Part shown: positions 9,227 through 18,740 of the stretch, piece after piece
Numbering within the stretch: the stretch's first letter is position 1
Layout: every line of letters begins with the position of its first letter
Source of the DNA: Agarivorans sp. TSD2052
Lineage (GTDB): Bacteria; Pseudomonadota; Gammaproteobacteria; Enterobacterales; Celerinatantimonadaceae
Length of the DNA: 64,000 nt
Assembly (NCBI RefSeq): GCF_023238625.1
Contig: NZ_CP096670.1
Coordinates: forward strand, 4,429,501-4,493,500
Reading direction: 5' to 3'
Translations under genes and position numbers: made by a program
Notes under the pieces: model-generated
Databases searched by the model: none
What the model was told of the DNA's origin: nothing
Seen by the model: only the letters and a program-made list of their open reading frames with translations

Positions 9227-10699
9227 ATGTCAAATCTAGATATTAAGCAAACTGTTGATGTGGCCATTATTGGTGGTGGAACTGCAGGCTTGGCAGCCTA
9301 TCGTGCTGCAAAAGAACATACAAATTCGGTATTAATGATAGAAGCAGGTCCGTATGGCACCACCTGTGCACGAGTGGGATGTATGCCCAGCAAACTATTG
9401 ATAGCTGCCGCCGAAAATGCGCATCAGTACGAGAAATCAGCCCAGTTTGGCGTAAATCTAGGTAAACCACACATTGACGGCCGCGCAGTCATGCAACGGG
9501 TGAAATCTGAGAGAGACCGCTTTGTTGGTTTCGTATTAGAATCTGTTGAAGGTATTGACGCAGAGCACAAGCTTGACGGTTATGCGCAATTTGTCGACCA
9601 ACACCATCTACAAGTGCAGCACACCAATGGTGAAACCAGTATGGTTCATGCTAAACGTATTGTAATCGCCACAGGCTCACGCCCAGCCTACCCTGCAGCT
9701 TGGAGTGACTTAGGTGACCGACTATTAGTAAACGATGATATTTTTGAATGGGACACCTTGCCTGAGTCAATCGCCGTATTTGGCCCAGGCGTTATCGGCC
9801 TAGAACTCGGTCAAGCACTACATCGCCTAGGCGTAAAAGTATTGATGTTTGGTGTAGGCGGTGCGGTGGGTCCACTCACAGACCCGGCATTAACTGACTA
9901 TGCCAATACCCTTTACGCCAAAGAGTTTTACTTAGATTCTGACGCCAAAGTGGAATTGATAGAGCGCAGCGAAAACGGCGTAAAACTACGTTACCTAAAT
10001 AAACAAGATGAGACAGTAGAAACCGAAGTGGATTACTTGGTGGCCGCCACAGGGCGTAGAGCAAATACCGATAAACTTGGTTTAGACAAACTCAACATTG
10101 AACTCGACCCAAGAGGTGTGCCCACCGCCGATCACTACACTTTACAAACTTCGCTTAGTCATATTTTCATTGCTGGTGATGCGAGCAACCAAATTCCTTT
10201 ACTGCATGAGGCCGCAGACCAAGGAAAAATTGCTGGTGACAACGCAGGGCGAGGTAAAGACATCAGAGCCGGATTGCGCAGAACCAGTATTGCCGCTGTC
10301 TTTAGCGACCCGCAAATTGCCATGGTAGGTGAAAGCCATCGCCAAATTGAAAAACGCTTGGGCAATTGTGGTTGCTTCGAAATCGGTGAAGTGAGCTTTG
10401 AGAACCAAGGCCGCAGCCGAGTGATGTTGGTCAATAAAGGTATCGCTCACCTCTATGGTGAACAAGGTACTGGGCGCTTCTTGGGCGCTGAGATTATTGG
10501 CCCCAATGCCGAGCACTTGGCGCACCTGCTAGCATGGGCACACCAAAGCCAAATGACCATATCGCAGATGCTAGATATGCCTTTCTATCACCCCGTCATT
10601 GAAGAAGGCATTCGTACCGCTTTACGAGACTTAAATGCCAAACTCCACCTTGGCCCAGAAATGATTGATGCCTGCATGGAATGTGGTGTCGGTAGTTAA
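9227..10699 (+). CDS. dihydrolipoamide dehydrogenase-like pyridine nucleotide-disulfide oxidoreductase
   Basis: 490 residues. The FAD-binding GGGTAG is at 16-21, the redox disulfide CARVGC at 47-52 (CxxxxC), the NAD(P) loop FGPGVIGLELGQ near 187, and the dimer-interface motif FYHPVIEEGIRTAL near the C-terminus. It differs from the 2-oxoacid-dehydrogenase Lpd in its C-terminal CMEC pair just before the end, and there are no E1/E2 genes nearby. Following a glutathione-dependent peroxidase, it may help supply reducing power, but that link is positional inference. The start has AAAAGG 9-10 bases upstream. Confidence 0.88.
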   Translation: MSNLDIKQTVDVAIIGGGTAGLAAYRAAKEHTNSVLMIEAGPYGTTCARVGCMPSKLLIAAAENAHQYEKSAQFGVNLGKPHIDGRAVMQRVKSERDRFVGFVLESVEGIDAEHKLDGYAQFVDQHHLQVQHTNGETSMVHAKRIVIATGSRPAYPAAWSDLGDRLLVNDDIFEWDTLPESIAVFGPGVIGLELGQALHRLGVKVLMFGVGGAVGPLTDPALTDYANTLYAKEFYLDSDAKVELIERSENGVKLRYLNKQDETVETEVDYLVAATGRRANTDKLGLDKLNIELDPRGVPTADHYTLQTSLSHIFIAGDASNQIPLLHEAADQGKIAGDNAGRGKDIRAGLRRTSIAAVFSDPQIAMVGESHRQIEKRLGNCGCFEIGEVSFENQGRSRVMLVNKGIAHLYGEQGTGRFLGAEIIGPNAEHLAHLLAWAHQSQMTISQMLDMPFYHPVIEEGIRTALRDLNAKLHLGPEMIDACMECGVGS

Positions 10700-10737
10700 G
10701 CAGCCTTAGAATAACTGAATTAAGTCACTTCAGTGTT

Positions 10738-10776
10738 AAAGGCCCCATGAATAATCTTCAGGGGCCTTTTCTTTTT
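10738..10776 (+). terminator. intrinsic terminator after the flavoprotein gene
   Basis: Strong stem AAAGGCCCC (10738-10746) with GGGGCCTTT (10761-10769), extended by TGA/TCA inside the loop, then a T-rich tail. Confidence 0.9.
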
Positions 10777-10902
10777 AAGTGACAAAATACATAATAAAAG
10801 CAATAAACAGCGAAACAATTGATAACGGGCTTATCATTAGCAATGATTTACTCTATGCTAACTGAAGTTTTGTTGGTACAAGGATGGTCGATACAAACAC
10901 TT

Positions 10903-12561
10903 ATGTCTGCTTTTAGATGTTTACTCACGCTCTGTGTTACTTTTTTGTTGGCCTATATGCCTTTGGCAGATGCCGCTGGGCTAAGCACTAGCTCGCAACA
11001 AATCTATTTTGCAGAAGACCAGCAAGTATTACCTCATCGTTATAGCGATGTACCTCATTGGCTAAATAAACTGAGTAAAGTAGATCGGGTTGATTTAACT
11101 GGCGGCAGTTATTGGCTTGTGAAAAAACTCAGCATCAGCGAACCCAGTCAATGGATAGCCAGTGTAGATGGGCCGATCATTGAAAATATTGATTACTACT
11201 TATACTCAGAGGGTAATCAGATCCGCCATCTTAGTAGTGGCTATTCACACCCCTATGAATACCTATTTAGTTACGCAAGACATATCGATACACCCACGCT
11301 AGGGGGTTACTGGCTGATAACCCGGATTTCAAGCCAGTACTACTCTGAGCAACCTCAATTAAGCTTTGGCCAAAAAGCTAAAATGACCCATATCTATCAT
11401 TGGCGAGCAAGTATCATCACCTTATGTTTGGGGGGGCTATTTATTCTTGCTTTATATAACGGTGCCGTTAGCTTAGTACAACAAGACCGAATTTTTGGCT
11501 ACTTTAGCGCTTACTTGTTTGCCGTTACCTTATCCTTAGCACTTGTTTTTCATGTTGGGGCTCACCTGTTTCATTTCACTGTACTCAGTGTTCAAATGTT
11601 ACCGGTGCTTGGCATTCCAATATTTAGTGTACTGTTTTACTGTCGTTTTCTTAACCTGCCCAACTATGCGCCGCGCCTATGGCAAGCCAGCCGCCTACTC
11701 GTGGTGGTAAGCTTAGTTGCTATTCCTGCGGCGGCCATTTGGGTGAACTATGCGGTGGTGTTAATTTACAGCGTCGTATTGATTTGGGTAGCCCTAGCCT
11801 TTAGCTGCGGCATACAATGTTGGCGTCAGGGCGCTAAACAAGCCCTGCTCTTTATCTTATCTACCCTAATGCTATTAATCCCAGCGATACTGCTAGCCAT
11901 GTCGACAGTGCCTAAAAACAGCAGCACCCTATTAGCGGCCGACGTTTCCGTTTTACTGAGTTGCTTGCTCAGCACTTTGTTTATGTCACTCACCTTACAT
12001 TACAAGTTCAGAAGGCTGACCTTAGAGTCTTTGCTGGTCAACGAGCAATTAAATCTAGAACGTGACGCGGCAAGACTAGATGCTTTAACAGGCTTACAAA
12101 ACCGCTACGCCTTCAATGAATACGTAAATAATATCGAATTTGAGACTGAGCCATTCACATGCCTGTCTTTGATCGACATTGATTATCTAAAATCAGTTAA
12201 TGATCAAGCGGGTCACCAAGAAGGGGACAAGCTCATCAAGCTCGTGGCCGAGGCGCTAAACTTAGTGCTCAGTGACAAAGTACAATTGTTTAGAATTGGC
12301 GGCGATGAATTTGCAGTATTTACCTCCAAACTAAGTAGTGATGAACTTCGCGATAAACTCGCTATCGCTGACAAGGTGATTCAACTAAACGGGTCCGCTC
12401 AAAGCGGTATCAGTTTTGGTTGCTCCACCACCGATGAGTGTGATGATGCAGAGCAATTGTTTTATCGAGCAGACATGGCGATGTATCAACAAAAAGCGCA
12501 ACGCAAGCGAAAAATTAAGCTGATAGCCGTTAGCGAACAACCGCAACCCCATCAGGGCTGA
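10903..12561 (+). CDS. membrane diguanylate cyclase with 7TMR-DISM-type sensor region
   Basis: Open reading begins at a TTG at 10819, but the ATG at 10903 begins a convincing signal peptide (MSAFRCLLTLCVTFLLAYM, then ADAAG), so I place the start there; other ATGs at 10843 and 10855 are possible and none has a good ribosome site. A periplasmic region of about 150 residues (7TMR-DISMED2-like) is followed by seven or so hydrophobic segments, a short coiled stretch, and a GGDEF domain over the last 165 residues with an intact FRIGGDEFAVF site. It should make c-di-GMP at the membrane in response to an unknown, perhaps carbohydrate-like, signal. Confidence 0.88.
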   Translation: MSAFRCLLTLCVTFLLAYMPLADAAGLSTSSQQIYFAEDQQVLPHRYSDVPHWLNKLSKVDRVDLTGGSYWLVKKLSISEPSQWIASVDGPIIENIDYYLYSEGNQIRHLSSGYSHPYEYLFSYARHIDTPTLGGYWLITRISSQYYSEQPQLSFGQKAKMTHIYHWRASIITLCLGGLFILALYNGAVSLVQQDRIFGYFSAYLFAVTLSLALVFHVGAHLFHFTVLSVQMLPVLGIPIFSVLFYCRFLNLPNYAPRLWQASRLLVVVSLVAIPAAAIWVNYAVVLIYSVVLIWVALAFSCGIQCWRQGAKQALLFILSTLMLLIPAILLAMSTVPKNSSTLLAADVSVLLSCLLSTLFMSLTLHYKFRRLTLESLLVNEQLNLERDAARLDALTGLQNRYAFNEYVNNIEFETEPFTCLSLIDIDYLKSVNDQAGHQEGDKLIKLVAEALNLVLSDKVQLFRIGGDEFAVFTSKLSSDELRDKLAIADKVIQLNGSAQSGISFGCSTTDECDDAEQLFYRADMAMYQQKAQRKRKIKLIAVSEQPQPHQG

Positions 12562-12640
12562 GCGCACACTCGGCAAAACTTTCTGTTGATCAATCCAAAT
12601 AGGTTACACTCTTCTGATACCGCCCATTTCAGGAGTTCAC

Positions 12641-13834
12641 ATGTTAATTACCCCCCAGCTCAGTGGCAATATTGCGCGTAATTGTCATCCTATAGGCTGC
12701 CAACAATACTTACAGCAACAAGCAGCGTACATTGCCCAGCAAGGCAAAATTAATGGCGCGAAAAAAGTACTCATTCTGGGGGCGTCATCTGGATTTGGCT
12801 TAGCTTCTCGTTTGGCTTTATCAATAGCCGGCGGAGCAGACACCATTGGCGTATCTTTTGAGCGAGGCCCATCTGAAAGAGGCATCGGCAGTGCTGGTTG
12901 GTATAACAACATCTATTTTCGTGAACTGGCCGAAAAACAGGGCTTAACCGCTAAAAACTTTATTGGTGATGCCTTTTCGCCACAGATGCGCGACCAGGTC
13001 ATCAACTATATCAAACAGCATTTTGGTGGTCAGGTTGACCTTGTCATTTATAGCCTAGCGACAGGCAAAAGAACCACTCCATCTGGGCAGTGGCAATCGG
13101 TGCTAAAAACCACCGATGAACCGCTGCATGGCTTCAGCATTAACCTGGAAACTGAACAATTAGAAGCCCAATCGGTGGCGCTGGCAAATGCTGCTGAAGT
13201 TGAAGCAACCACCAAAGTAATGGGTGGAGACGAATGGCGTAACTGGATAGATGCGCTGCAACAAGCCAAGGTGCTAGCTGAAGGCTGTAATACCATCGCA
13301 TACTCATATATCGGTCCAGAACGCACCGCAGCGGTCTACCGTGATGGCACCATAGGCAGAGCGAAACAACACCTGCACGCTACCGCCACCGAACTAGACG
13401 CTCAACTCACTAAGCACTTAAATGGACACGCTTATGCCTGTGTATGTAAAGCATTGGTCACCAAAGCCAGTGTCTACATTCCGGTAATGTCTCCCTATAT
13501 CGCCTTGCTTTATCAAGTAATGAAGGAACAGGGGAATCATGAAGAGTGTATTGAGCAGGCTTATCGTTTATTTAGCCAGCATTTATATCCTGTTGATGGT
13601 CAAGTAAAACTCGATAAGTTAAGGCAAATACGCATCGACGACTATGAGTTAAGCCCTCAAGTACAGCAACAGATTGACCAACGCTACGCCAGTATTAGTC
13701 CGGCTAACTTTAAACAGCTAACAGACTTTGCAGGCTACAAGTCGGCGTTCTTACGACTGAATGGCTTTGCGGTGGAAGGCGTCGATTATCAACAAAACCT
13801 CGACATTAATGCGTTAAGTAAGCTGCAACCATGA
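12641..13834 (+). CDS. fabV: enoyl-ACP reductase / trans-2-enoyl-CoA reductase FabV
   Basis: 397 residues, the expected FabV length. The N-terminal region with ITPQLSGNIARNCHPIGC and the NAD loop ILGASSGFGLASRL (near 46-60) are family hallmarks. The active site is the Y-x8-K motif YRDGTIGRAK around residues 225-240. FabV performs the last, NADH-dependent reduction of each fatty-acid elongation cycle and is triclosan-insensitive. CAGGAG precedes the ATG. It overlaps the following acetyltransferase gene by 4 bases, so the two are co-translated. Confidence 0.97.
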   Translation: MLITPQLSGNIARNCHPIGCQQYLQQQAAYIAQQGKINGAKKVLILGASSGFGLASRLALSIAGGADTIGVSFERGPSERGIGSAGWYNNIYFRELAEKQGLTAKNFIGDAFSPQMRDQVINYIKQHFGGQVDLVIYSLATGKRTTPSGQWQSVLKTTDEPLHGFSINLETEQLEAQSVALANAAEVEATTKVMGGDEWRNWIDALQQAKVLAEGCNTIAYSYIGPERTAAVYRDGTIGRAKQHLHATATELDAQLTKHLNGHAYACVCKALVTKASVYIPVMSPYIALLYQVMKEQGNHEECIEQAYRLFSQHLYPVDGQVKLDKLRQIRIDDYELSPQVQQQIDQRYASISPANFKQLTDFAGYKSAFLRLNGFAVEGVDYQQNLDINALSKLQP

Positions 13835-14244
13835 TAAAAATTACCCCAATAGATGCCGAACAAACTCTTCGCATTCGCCAACAAGTGCTGTGGCCAGCGT
13901 ACAGCCAAGACTTCTGCCGAGTCGCTGAAGACCAATCAGGCCAACACTTCGGTGCTTGGTTAGACGGGCAGCTCATTATGGTGGCGTCTCTGTTTATTCA
14001 ACAAGATAGCATTAGGCTGCGGAAATTTGCTTGTTTACCGGCGTTTCAAGGGCGGGGTTATGGTAGTGCGATGCTCAAGCATTTACTTCACTTACAACAA
14101 GCGACCTCTCTTAAGTGTTTTTGGTTTGATGCCCGCTGCAGCGCCATAGATTTTTATCAAGGTTTGGGCTTTAGCGTTGATAGTGCGGTGTTCGAGAAAC
14201 ATGGTGTTGAGTATGTAAAAATGTCACGCCAACTTCAGCGCTAA
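13831..14244 (+). CDS. GNAT-family N-acetyltransferase
   Basis: 137 residues with the acetyl-CoA pyrophosphate loop FQGRGYGSAML (about 72-82) and the family's C-terminal DARCSAIDFYQGLGF segment. The ATG overlaps the fabV stop (ATGA). The substrate is unknown; small GNAT proteins of this type may acetylate amines, antibiotics or protein N-termini. The link with fatty-acid synthesis is positional only. Confidence 0.88.
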   Translation: MIKITPIDAEQTLRIRQQVLWPAYSQDFCRVAEDQSGQHFGAWLDGQLIMVASLFIQQDSIRLRKFACLPAFQGRGYGSAMLKHLLHLQQATSLKCFWFDARCSAIDFYQGLGFSVDSAVFEKHGVEYVKMSRQLQR

Positions 14245-14264
14245 CAATCAATAGGCAAAAAAAA

Positions 14265-14291
14265 GGAGAAGCTATGGCTTCTCCAGTTTTT
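14265..14291 (+). terminator. intrinsic terminator of the fabV-acetyltransferase operon
   Basis: An 8-bp stem (GGAGAAGC, loop TATG, GCTTCTCC at 14277-14284) followed by AGTTTTT; an A-run on the 5' side could extend pairing. Confidence 0.85.
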
Positions 14292-14641
14292 CTGTCGGTC
14301 AACAAAGGTCAGATCTTATTTCTTTCGTTATCGCGCCAATCCTTGGAGCAATGGAAATAGAGTAATGATAGCGTTTTCTTGATGCAAGTGTTTTCCCTGC
14401 TAAACATAAGAAACTAGATCAAGCTCACTTAAATTCGACCTAAATGTGACCTAGATCAATGAATATCCATTAGCAATAAAGGGCTTCTATAAGCACCTGT
14501 TTTTATTAGCTAATATTTTTTAGCGTGATATTCACTTAAGCACAAAACAAACTATAGATAGGCTTAAACTTGAGGAATATCAGGCATTAAAGGTCTTTTT
14601 TAGGCAGAATATCCCCGATAACGTAGCGCTGGATTAAGCCA
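14292..14641. other. 350-bp intergenic region with an orphan CRP-like site
   Basis: No open reading frame or rRNA/tRNA is seen. At 14442-14463 is a sequence close to the CRP consensus: a perfect TGTGA half, the usual CTAGA spacer and a degraded second half. A possible -10 (TATAAG) is at 14488-14493, but no protein gene follows on the plus strand and no clear terminator is seen. It may be a relic or the promoter of a small RNA. Confidence 0.35.
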
Positions 14642-15409
14642 CTAGATCAGCGAATAAATATCGAAGCGGTGAGTTTTCGTTGTCAGTTGATGATGGCTTA
14701 CTTTTCCTGCTAAGGGCTCCGCATAACTTGGCCGTTTCACTACAACCCGTTTACTTGCCACCAATAATGCATGCTCTAATAGCTGGTCTGCGTCTAAATC
14801 TGCGCCAACTAAATGTTGAAAAATACGCATTTCTTTTTTTACCTGAGCAGATTTTTTTCTATGCGGATACATAGGGTCGAGATAAACCACTTCAGCCTCA
14901 AGGCCAACTAGGCTATCGATACTACTGGCATGCACTAAACGCATTCGCTCACTAACCCAAGCGCCAATCTGTGGGTCAGCTTTAGCTCGGCGTAAACCAT
15001 CCTCAAGCAAGGCTGCAACCCAAGGTGAACGCTCAACCATTGTGACTTGGCAGCCAAGATTAGCCAATACAAAAGCGTCTCTGCCTAAGCCAGCAGTGCC
15101 GTCTATCACCGTTGGGCGCTGGCCTTTCTTAATACCAATCGCTTTACTAACGGCCTCTGCACCACCATATTGACGACGATGGGCACTTCTTCCTGCTAGA
15201 AAGTCCACAGAAATGTCGCCAAGTTTAGCTTCTTCACACCAACGTAAAGCCAAACCATCGGCGCTCAAAACCAAACAAAAACCCTGTTCGGGTAATTGCT
15301 CACAAATTTGTAGCTTAAAGCGGTTACTGAGTTCTTCGGCATATTCGGCATATGTCTGGTTTTCACAGTAAATACGGGGCTGATTAGCGCTCACCCAAAC
15401 ACTCTCCAA
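14642..15409 (-). CDS. rsmJ: 16S rRNA (guanine1516-N2)-methyltransferase RsmJ
   Basis: 255 residues, the normal RsmJ size. The family signature [14 protein letters not shown] lies near residue 90, the SAM-binding loop [11 protein letters not shown] near 123, and the catalytic motif [12 protein letters not shown] near 178. RsmJ uses S-adenosylmethionine to methylate G1516 of 16S rRNA in the assembled small subunit. It lies 30 bases after the sensor GGDEF-EAL gene on the same strand, so co-transcription is possible but functional linkage unlikely. Confidence 0.95.
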   Translation of the reverse strand: MESVWVSANQPRIYCENQTYAEYAEELSNRFKLQICEQLPEQGFCLVLSADGLALRWCEEAKLGDISVDFLAGRSAHRRQYGGAEAVSKAIGIKKGQRPTVIDGTAGLGRDAFVLANLGCQVTMVERSPWVAALLEDGLRRAKADPQIGAWVSERMRLVHASSIDSLVGLEAEVVYLDPMYPHRKKSAQVKKEMRIFQHLVGADLDADQLLEHALLVASKRVVVKRPSYAEPLAGKVSHHQLTTKTHRFDIYSLI

Positions 15410-15438
15410 TAGTTGATTAAGGTCTCAGTTTACCAGCT

Positions 15439-18400
15439 TTAATTAAGCACCAACATCTCGATAGGGACAGGTTTACCAAAGTGGTAGCCTTGGGCGTAGT
15501 CAACCCCAATATCTAGCAGTATTTGATTGATTGCATCGTTCTCAACAAACTCAGCGATAGTCTTCTTACCCATAACATGTGCCATTTGATTAATGCTACG
15601 CACAATAGCGGCATCCATATGATCGTTTTCTAAGTCACGAATAAATATGCCATCAATTTTAAGATAATCGATAGGTAAGTTTTTCAAATACCCAAATGAT
15701 GATAAACCCGAACCAAAGTCATCTAAGGCAATTTTACAGCCAAGTTGTCGTACTTTATTAAAGAACTCGGTGGCCACATTTAAGTTAGCAATAGCCACAG
15801 TTTCGGTGGTTTCAAAACATAATTTACTTAGTGGTAAGGCACTGTTTTCAAGGGTGGTTAATAACCACTCAACAAATTCAGCATTACCCAAAGATTGCCC
15901 CGATAGGTTCATAGAGCACATATTCAAGCGGGTTAAATGACCAGGGTTCTCGGCCAGCCATTGCAAACTCTTAGCAATAACCACGCGATCAATTTGATCG
16001 GCCAAGTTGTAGTTTTCGGCTGCAGGAAGAAAAGCACCAGGCGGTACAATTCGACCATCTTCATCAATCATTCGCAACAGTACTTCATAGTGAAGGTAAT
16101 CACTATCACCCGCGGTTACTGGCACAATAGCTTGTGCATACAGCAAAAATCGCTCTTCACGCAAGGCTTTTTGAATGCGAGTAACCCACTCCATTTGGCC
16201 CTGACGCTCCAACAAAGCTTGGTCGTTGGTTTGATATAAATACACACTGCTTCGACCTAAAGACTTAGCAGTAAAACAGGCATTGTCTGCTTGCGCCATC
16301 ACTTGCTGAGCCGAGCCTTCTTGCTGACTAAATAGAGTCACGCCAATGCTACAGCCAAAACTAAACATGCGGTCATCACGCACATAGTGGGTATCATTCA
16401 GTTTGTCGATCACGACATTGGCGAATTCAAGGCTAGCTTGCTGCTGGGTATGCTCTAATAAAATCGCAAATTCATCACTGCCTAATCGGGCTACAATCGC
16501 CGATTCAGGAATCAATAATTCTAAAACATTGGCCACTTGTTTAAGCGCTTGGTCTCCTGAACCGTGACCAAAAGTATCATTGATCACTTTAAACTGGGCT
16601 AAGTCTATAAACAATAAGGCATGCTCACCGCTGCTAGCTTGTCCTTGCTGCAACAGCAGATTTAACCTGCGCTCAAAGTAACCGCGATTATAGATGCCTG
16701 TAAGCAAATCAAAGTTTGCGTGGAAGTCTAATTCTCTCGCCAAATTAATGGTGGCTGTAACATCCTCACACACCACCATAAAGACATCTTCATCTTCTAT
16801 TTTGACCATTGATTCTTTAAACCACAGCTGCTTTCCTTGGCGGGTTTGGTAGGCAATCTCACGGGTTGCCTTCGCCACACTCTGGCTATTTAAATACTCC
16901 ATTATTGATAACTTTTGCTCGCTATCACTATACAGGTTGCGCAGTTGGGAAAGGTCAAGGTGCTCTCTAGCAAAGCCTAAATGCTTAGCCAGTAAGTGAT
17001 TGCAACAAACAATAACCCCTAAACGGTTGACTAACATCAACATGGCGGGGCTTTGGTCAAACAGCATACGATAGTGCAGCTCACTTTGACTAAGTTGGCG
17101 CTGCCGTTGTTGCAACAAACTTAAATCGCGCAGCTCTATAAGCACTTTTTTCACTTGCTTACGGTCATTTAATTGCGGGCTAATTGAAATATCGTATAAA
17201 CACGATTGTGACTCTTGCTGTAACTCTGCTTGAAATTTAACCCGCTCACCCGTTAAGCACTCGGCAATGCCATTTCTTATTTGTTGTTTTAACTCTGGCT
17301 GATGCTGCCAGATAGCACTATCCAGCAAGGAGTTACCCACTAAATAATCCGCTCTATCACCTAATAGAGCCCTAGAGGCTTGATTTAGTACCAGTACGTG
17401 TCCATTTTCATCAAGCAGGCCGCAGGCCTGATCGGTAAAATCAAATAACGAAGACAAATACGCATTTTTCTCATCCAGTTGCTCAACAACCTTACGCTTA
17501 GAACGAAAGCCCCAAATAATCAGCAACATTGCTGCTAATGCGACAATAACGAGGGCAAGCACAACTTGATAACGCTGTTGCCAAGATTGAAATATCCGCT
17601 GATTGAGGAAGCTGGCATTTTCGTCCAAATTCGACAACGGAATCTTCCAGCGCTCTAGTTGCGCATAATCAAACAGGTAAGTTTGCGGCTCTCGCGCACT
17701 TATCGCTATATCACGCACATCGGTGCCTTGTAATACTTGCAAGACCATCGAGCCTGTAGCCTTTCCTAACTGCTCAGGCAAAGTAACAAAACCACCCACC
17801 GCACCATGACCAATAGCATGTTGCCACAGGCTATAAATGGGGGCGCGAGACACCTCCGACAAAGACGCTATCTGTTGCTCAGAAAGAGCGATATTGCTGG
17901 CTAAAGATTGCTGTAATACTCCAAAAAGAATCGCATCATTTGGATTAAGTATCGACGTTTTGGCTTTTATTTCCTCGTAATCTTGGTTGTGCCAAACGGT
18001 ATAAGTGAGCGCAAATTGCTTGGCTAATTGAGCAAACTCGCTAGCAATCCGCTTACCATTTGACGAGCTATCAACCAATAAGTGAATCGATTCAAGCTCG
18101 GGGCTGAGCTGGCGAATCAGCAATAGGTTTTCACGCAAGGCTAAGTGCTGGTGCACCCCGGTAATATGCCGTTCTCTCGGCTCCATATACGCCGTTAAAT
18201 CTGCGCCAGCTGCCACAATAGGGGCTCGAAGTACGCCAGCATCTTGTAATGATGTGGCAATATCTAAAGCTTGTTGGCCTAGCGCTACAATCAAGTCAAA
18301 TTGATAATGCAGCACTACTTCATTGAGTAAGTCGATTTGCGCCGAAGCATAACTGTCGTCATTACGCGGTGTTGATTCCACCCTATGGTTATAAAACCAC

Positions 18401-18606
18401 ACGGAGTGTTCTCCCACTTCTTGGCGTAAACCTAAATCAAAGCTAGCATCCCACTGTAAGCCAGCCTGATAGGAATTTAGCAATAAAACTCGAGCGGTTC
18501 GTGCTTGCGCTTGCCCAGTCACGAGCAAGGTTAGCACCACAAACAGTCCCATTAGATGCTTGATGTACCCTAACAAAGGAGTTGTTTTTTTTGATGACTT
18601 ACTCAC
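15439..18606 (-). CDS. multidomain sensor with GGDEF and EAL domains
   Basis: 1055 residues from a GTG start. Order: signal or membrane anchor (about 12-35), periplasmic ABC-substrate-binding-like domain (about 37-330), a membrane segment (about 350-370), two PAS-like domains (about 385-500 and 515-640), GGDEF (about 650-800), EAL (about 815-1050). The cyclase site reads GSDEF instead of GGDEF. The EAL region keeps EVLLR, NLSGQ, DDFGSG and the ETTE glutamate cluster, so it probably works as a c-di-GMP phosphodiesterase. The GTG lacks a good ribosome site and an internal ATG cannot be excluded. Confidence 0.88.
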   Translation of the reverse strand: MSKSSKKTTPLLGYIKHLMGLFVVLTLLVTGQAQARTARVLLLNSYQAGLQWDASFDLGLRQEVGEHSVWFYNHRVESTPRNDDSYASAQIDLLNEVVLHYQFDLIVALGQQALDIATSLQDAGVLRAPIVAAGADLTAYMEPRERHITGVHQHLALRENLLLIRQLSPELESIHLLVDSSSNGKRIASEFAQLAKQFALTYTVWHNQDYEEIKAKTSILNPNDAILFGVLQQSLASNIALSEQQIASLSEVSRAPIYSLWQHAIGHGAVGGFVTLPEQLGKATGSMVLQVLQGTDVRDIAISAREPQTYLFDYAQLERWKIPLSNLDENASFLNQRIFQSWQQRYQVVLALVIVALAAMLLIIWGFRSKRKVVEQLDEKNAYLSSLFDFTDQACGLLDENGHVLVLNQASRALLGDRADYLVGNSLLDSAIWQHQPELKQQIRNGIAECLTGERVKFQAELQQESQSCLYDISISPQLNDRKQVKKVLIELRDLSLLQQRQRQLSQSELHYRMLFDQSPAMLMLVNRLGVIVCCNHLLAKHLGFAREHLDLSQLRNLYSDSEQKLSIMEYLNSQSVAKATREIAYQTRQGKQLWFKESMVKIEDEDVFMVVCEDVTATINLARELDFHANFDLLTGIYNRGYFERRLNLLLQQGQASSGEHALLFIDLAQFKVINDTFGHGSGDQALKQVANVLELLIPESAIVARLGSDEFAILLEHTQQQASLEFANVVIDKLNDTHYVRDDRMFSFGCSIGVTLFSQQEGSAQQVMAQADNACFTAKSLGRSSVYLYQTNDQALLERQGQMEWVTRIQKALREERFLLYAQAIVPVTAGDSDYLHYEVLLRMIDEDGRIVPPGAFLPAAENYNLADQIDRVVIAKSLQWLAENPGHLTRLNMCSMNLSGQSLGNAEFVEWLLTTLENSALPLSKLCFETTETVAIANLNVATEFFNKVRQLGCKIALDDFGSGLSSFGYLKNLPIDYLKIDGIFIRDLENDHMDAAIVRSINQMAHVMGKKTIAEFVENDAINQILLDIGVDYAQGYHFGKPVPIEMLVLN

Positions 18607-18740
18607 AAAAATCTATTACCGCCTTTAATCATTATTAATCACAAACCAAACACTAAATCAGACCTTCACACATTGACTAGGCGTAACCAAGTCAGTTCTG
18701 TAGAATATGTTATCAAACAACAGCAAGGTCTCTCATCTTT

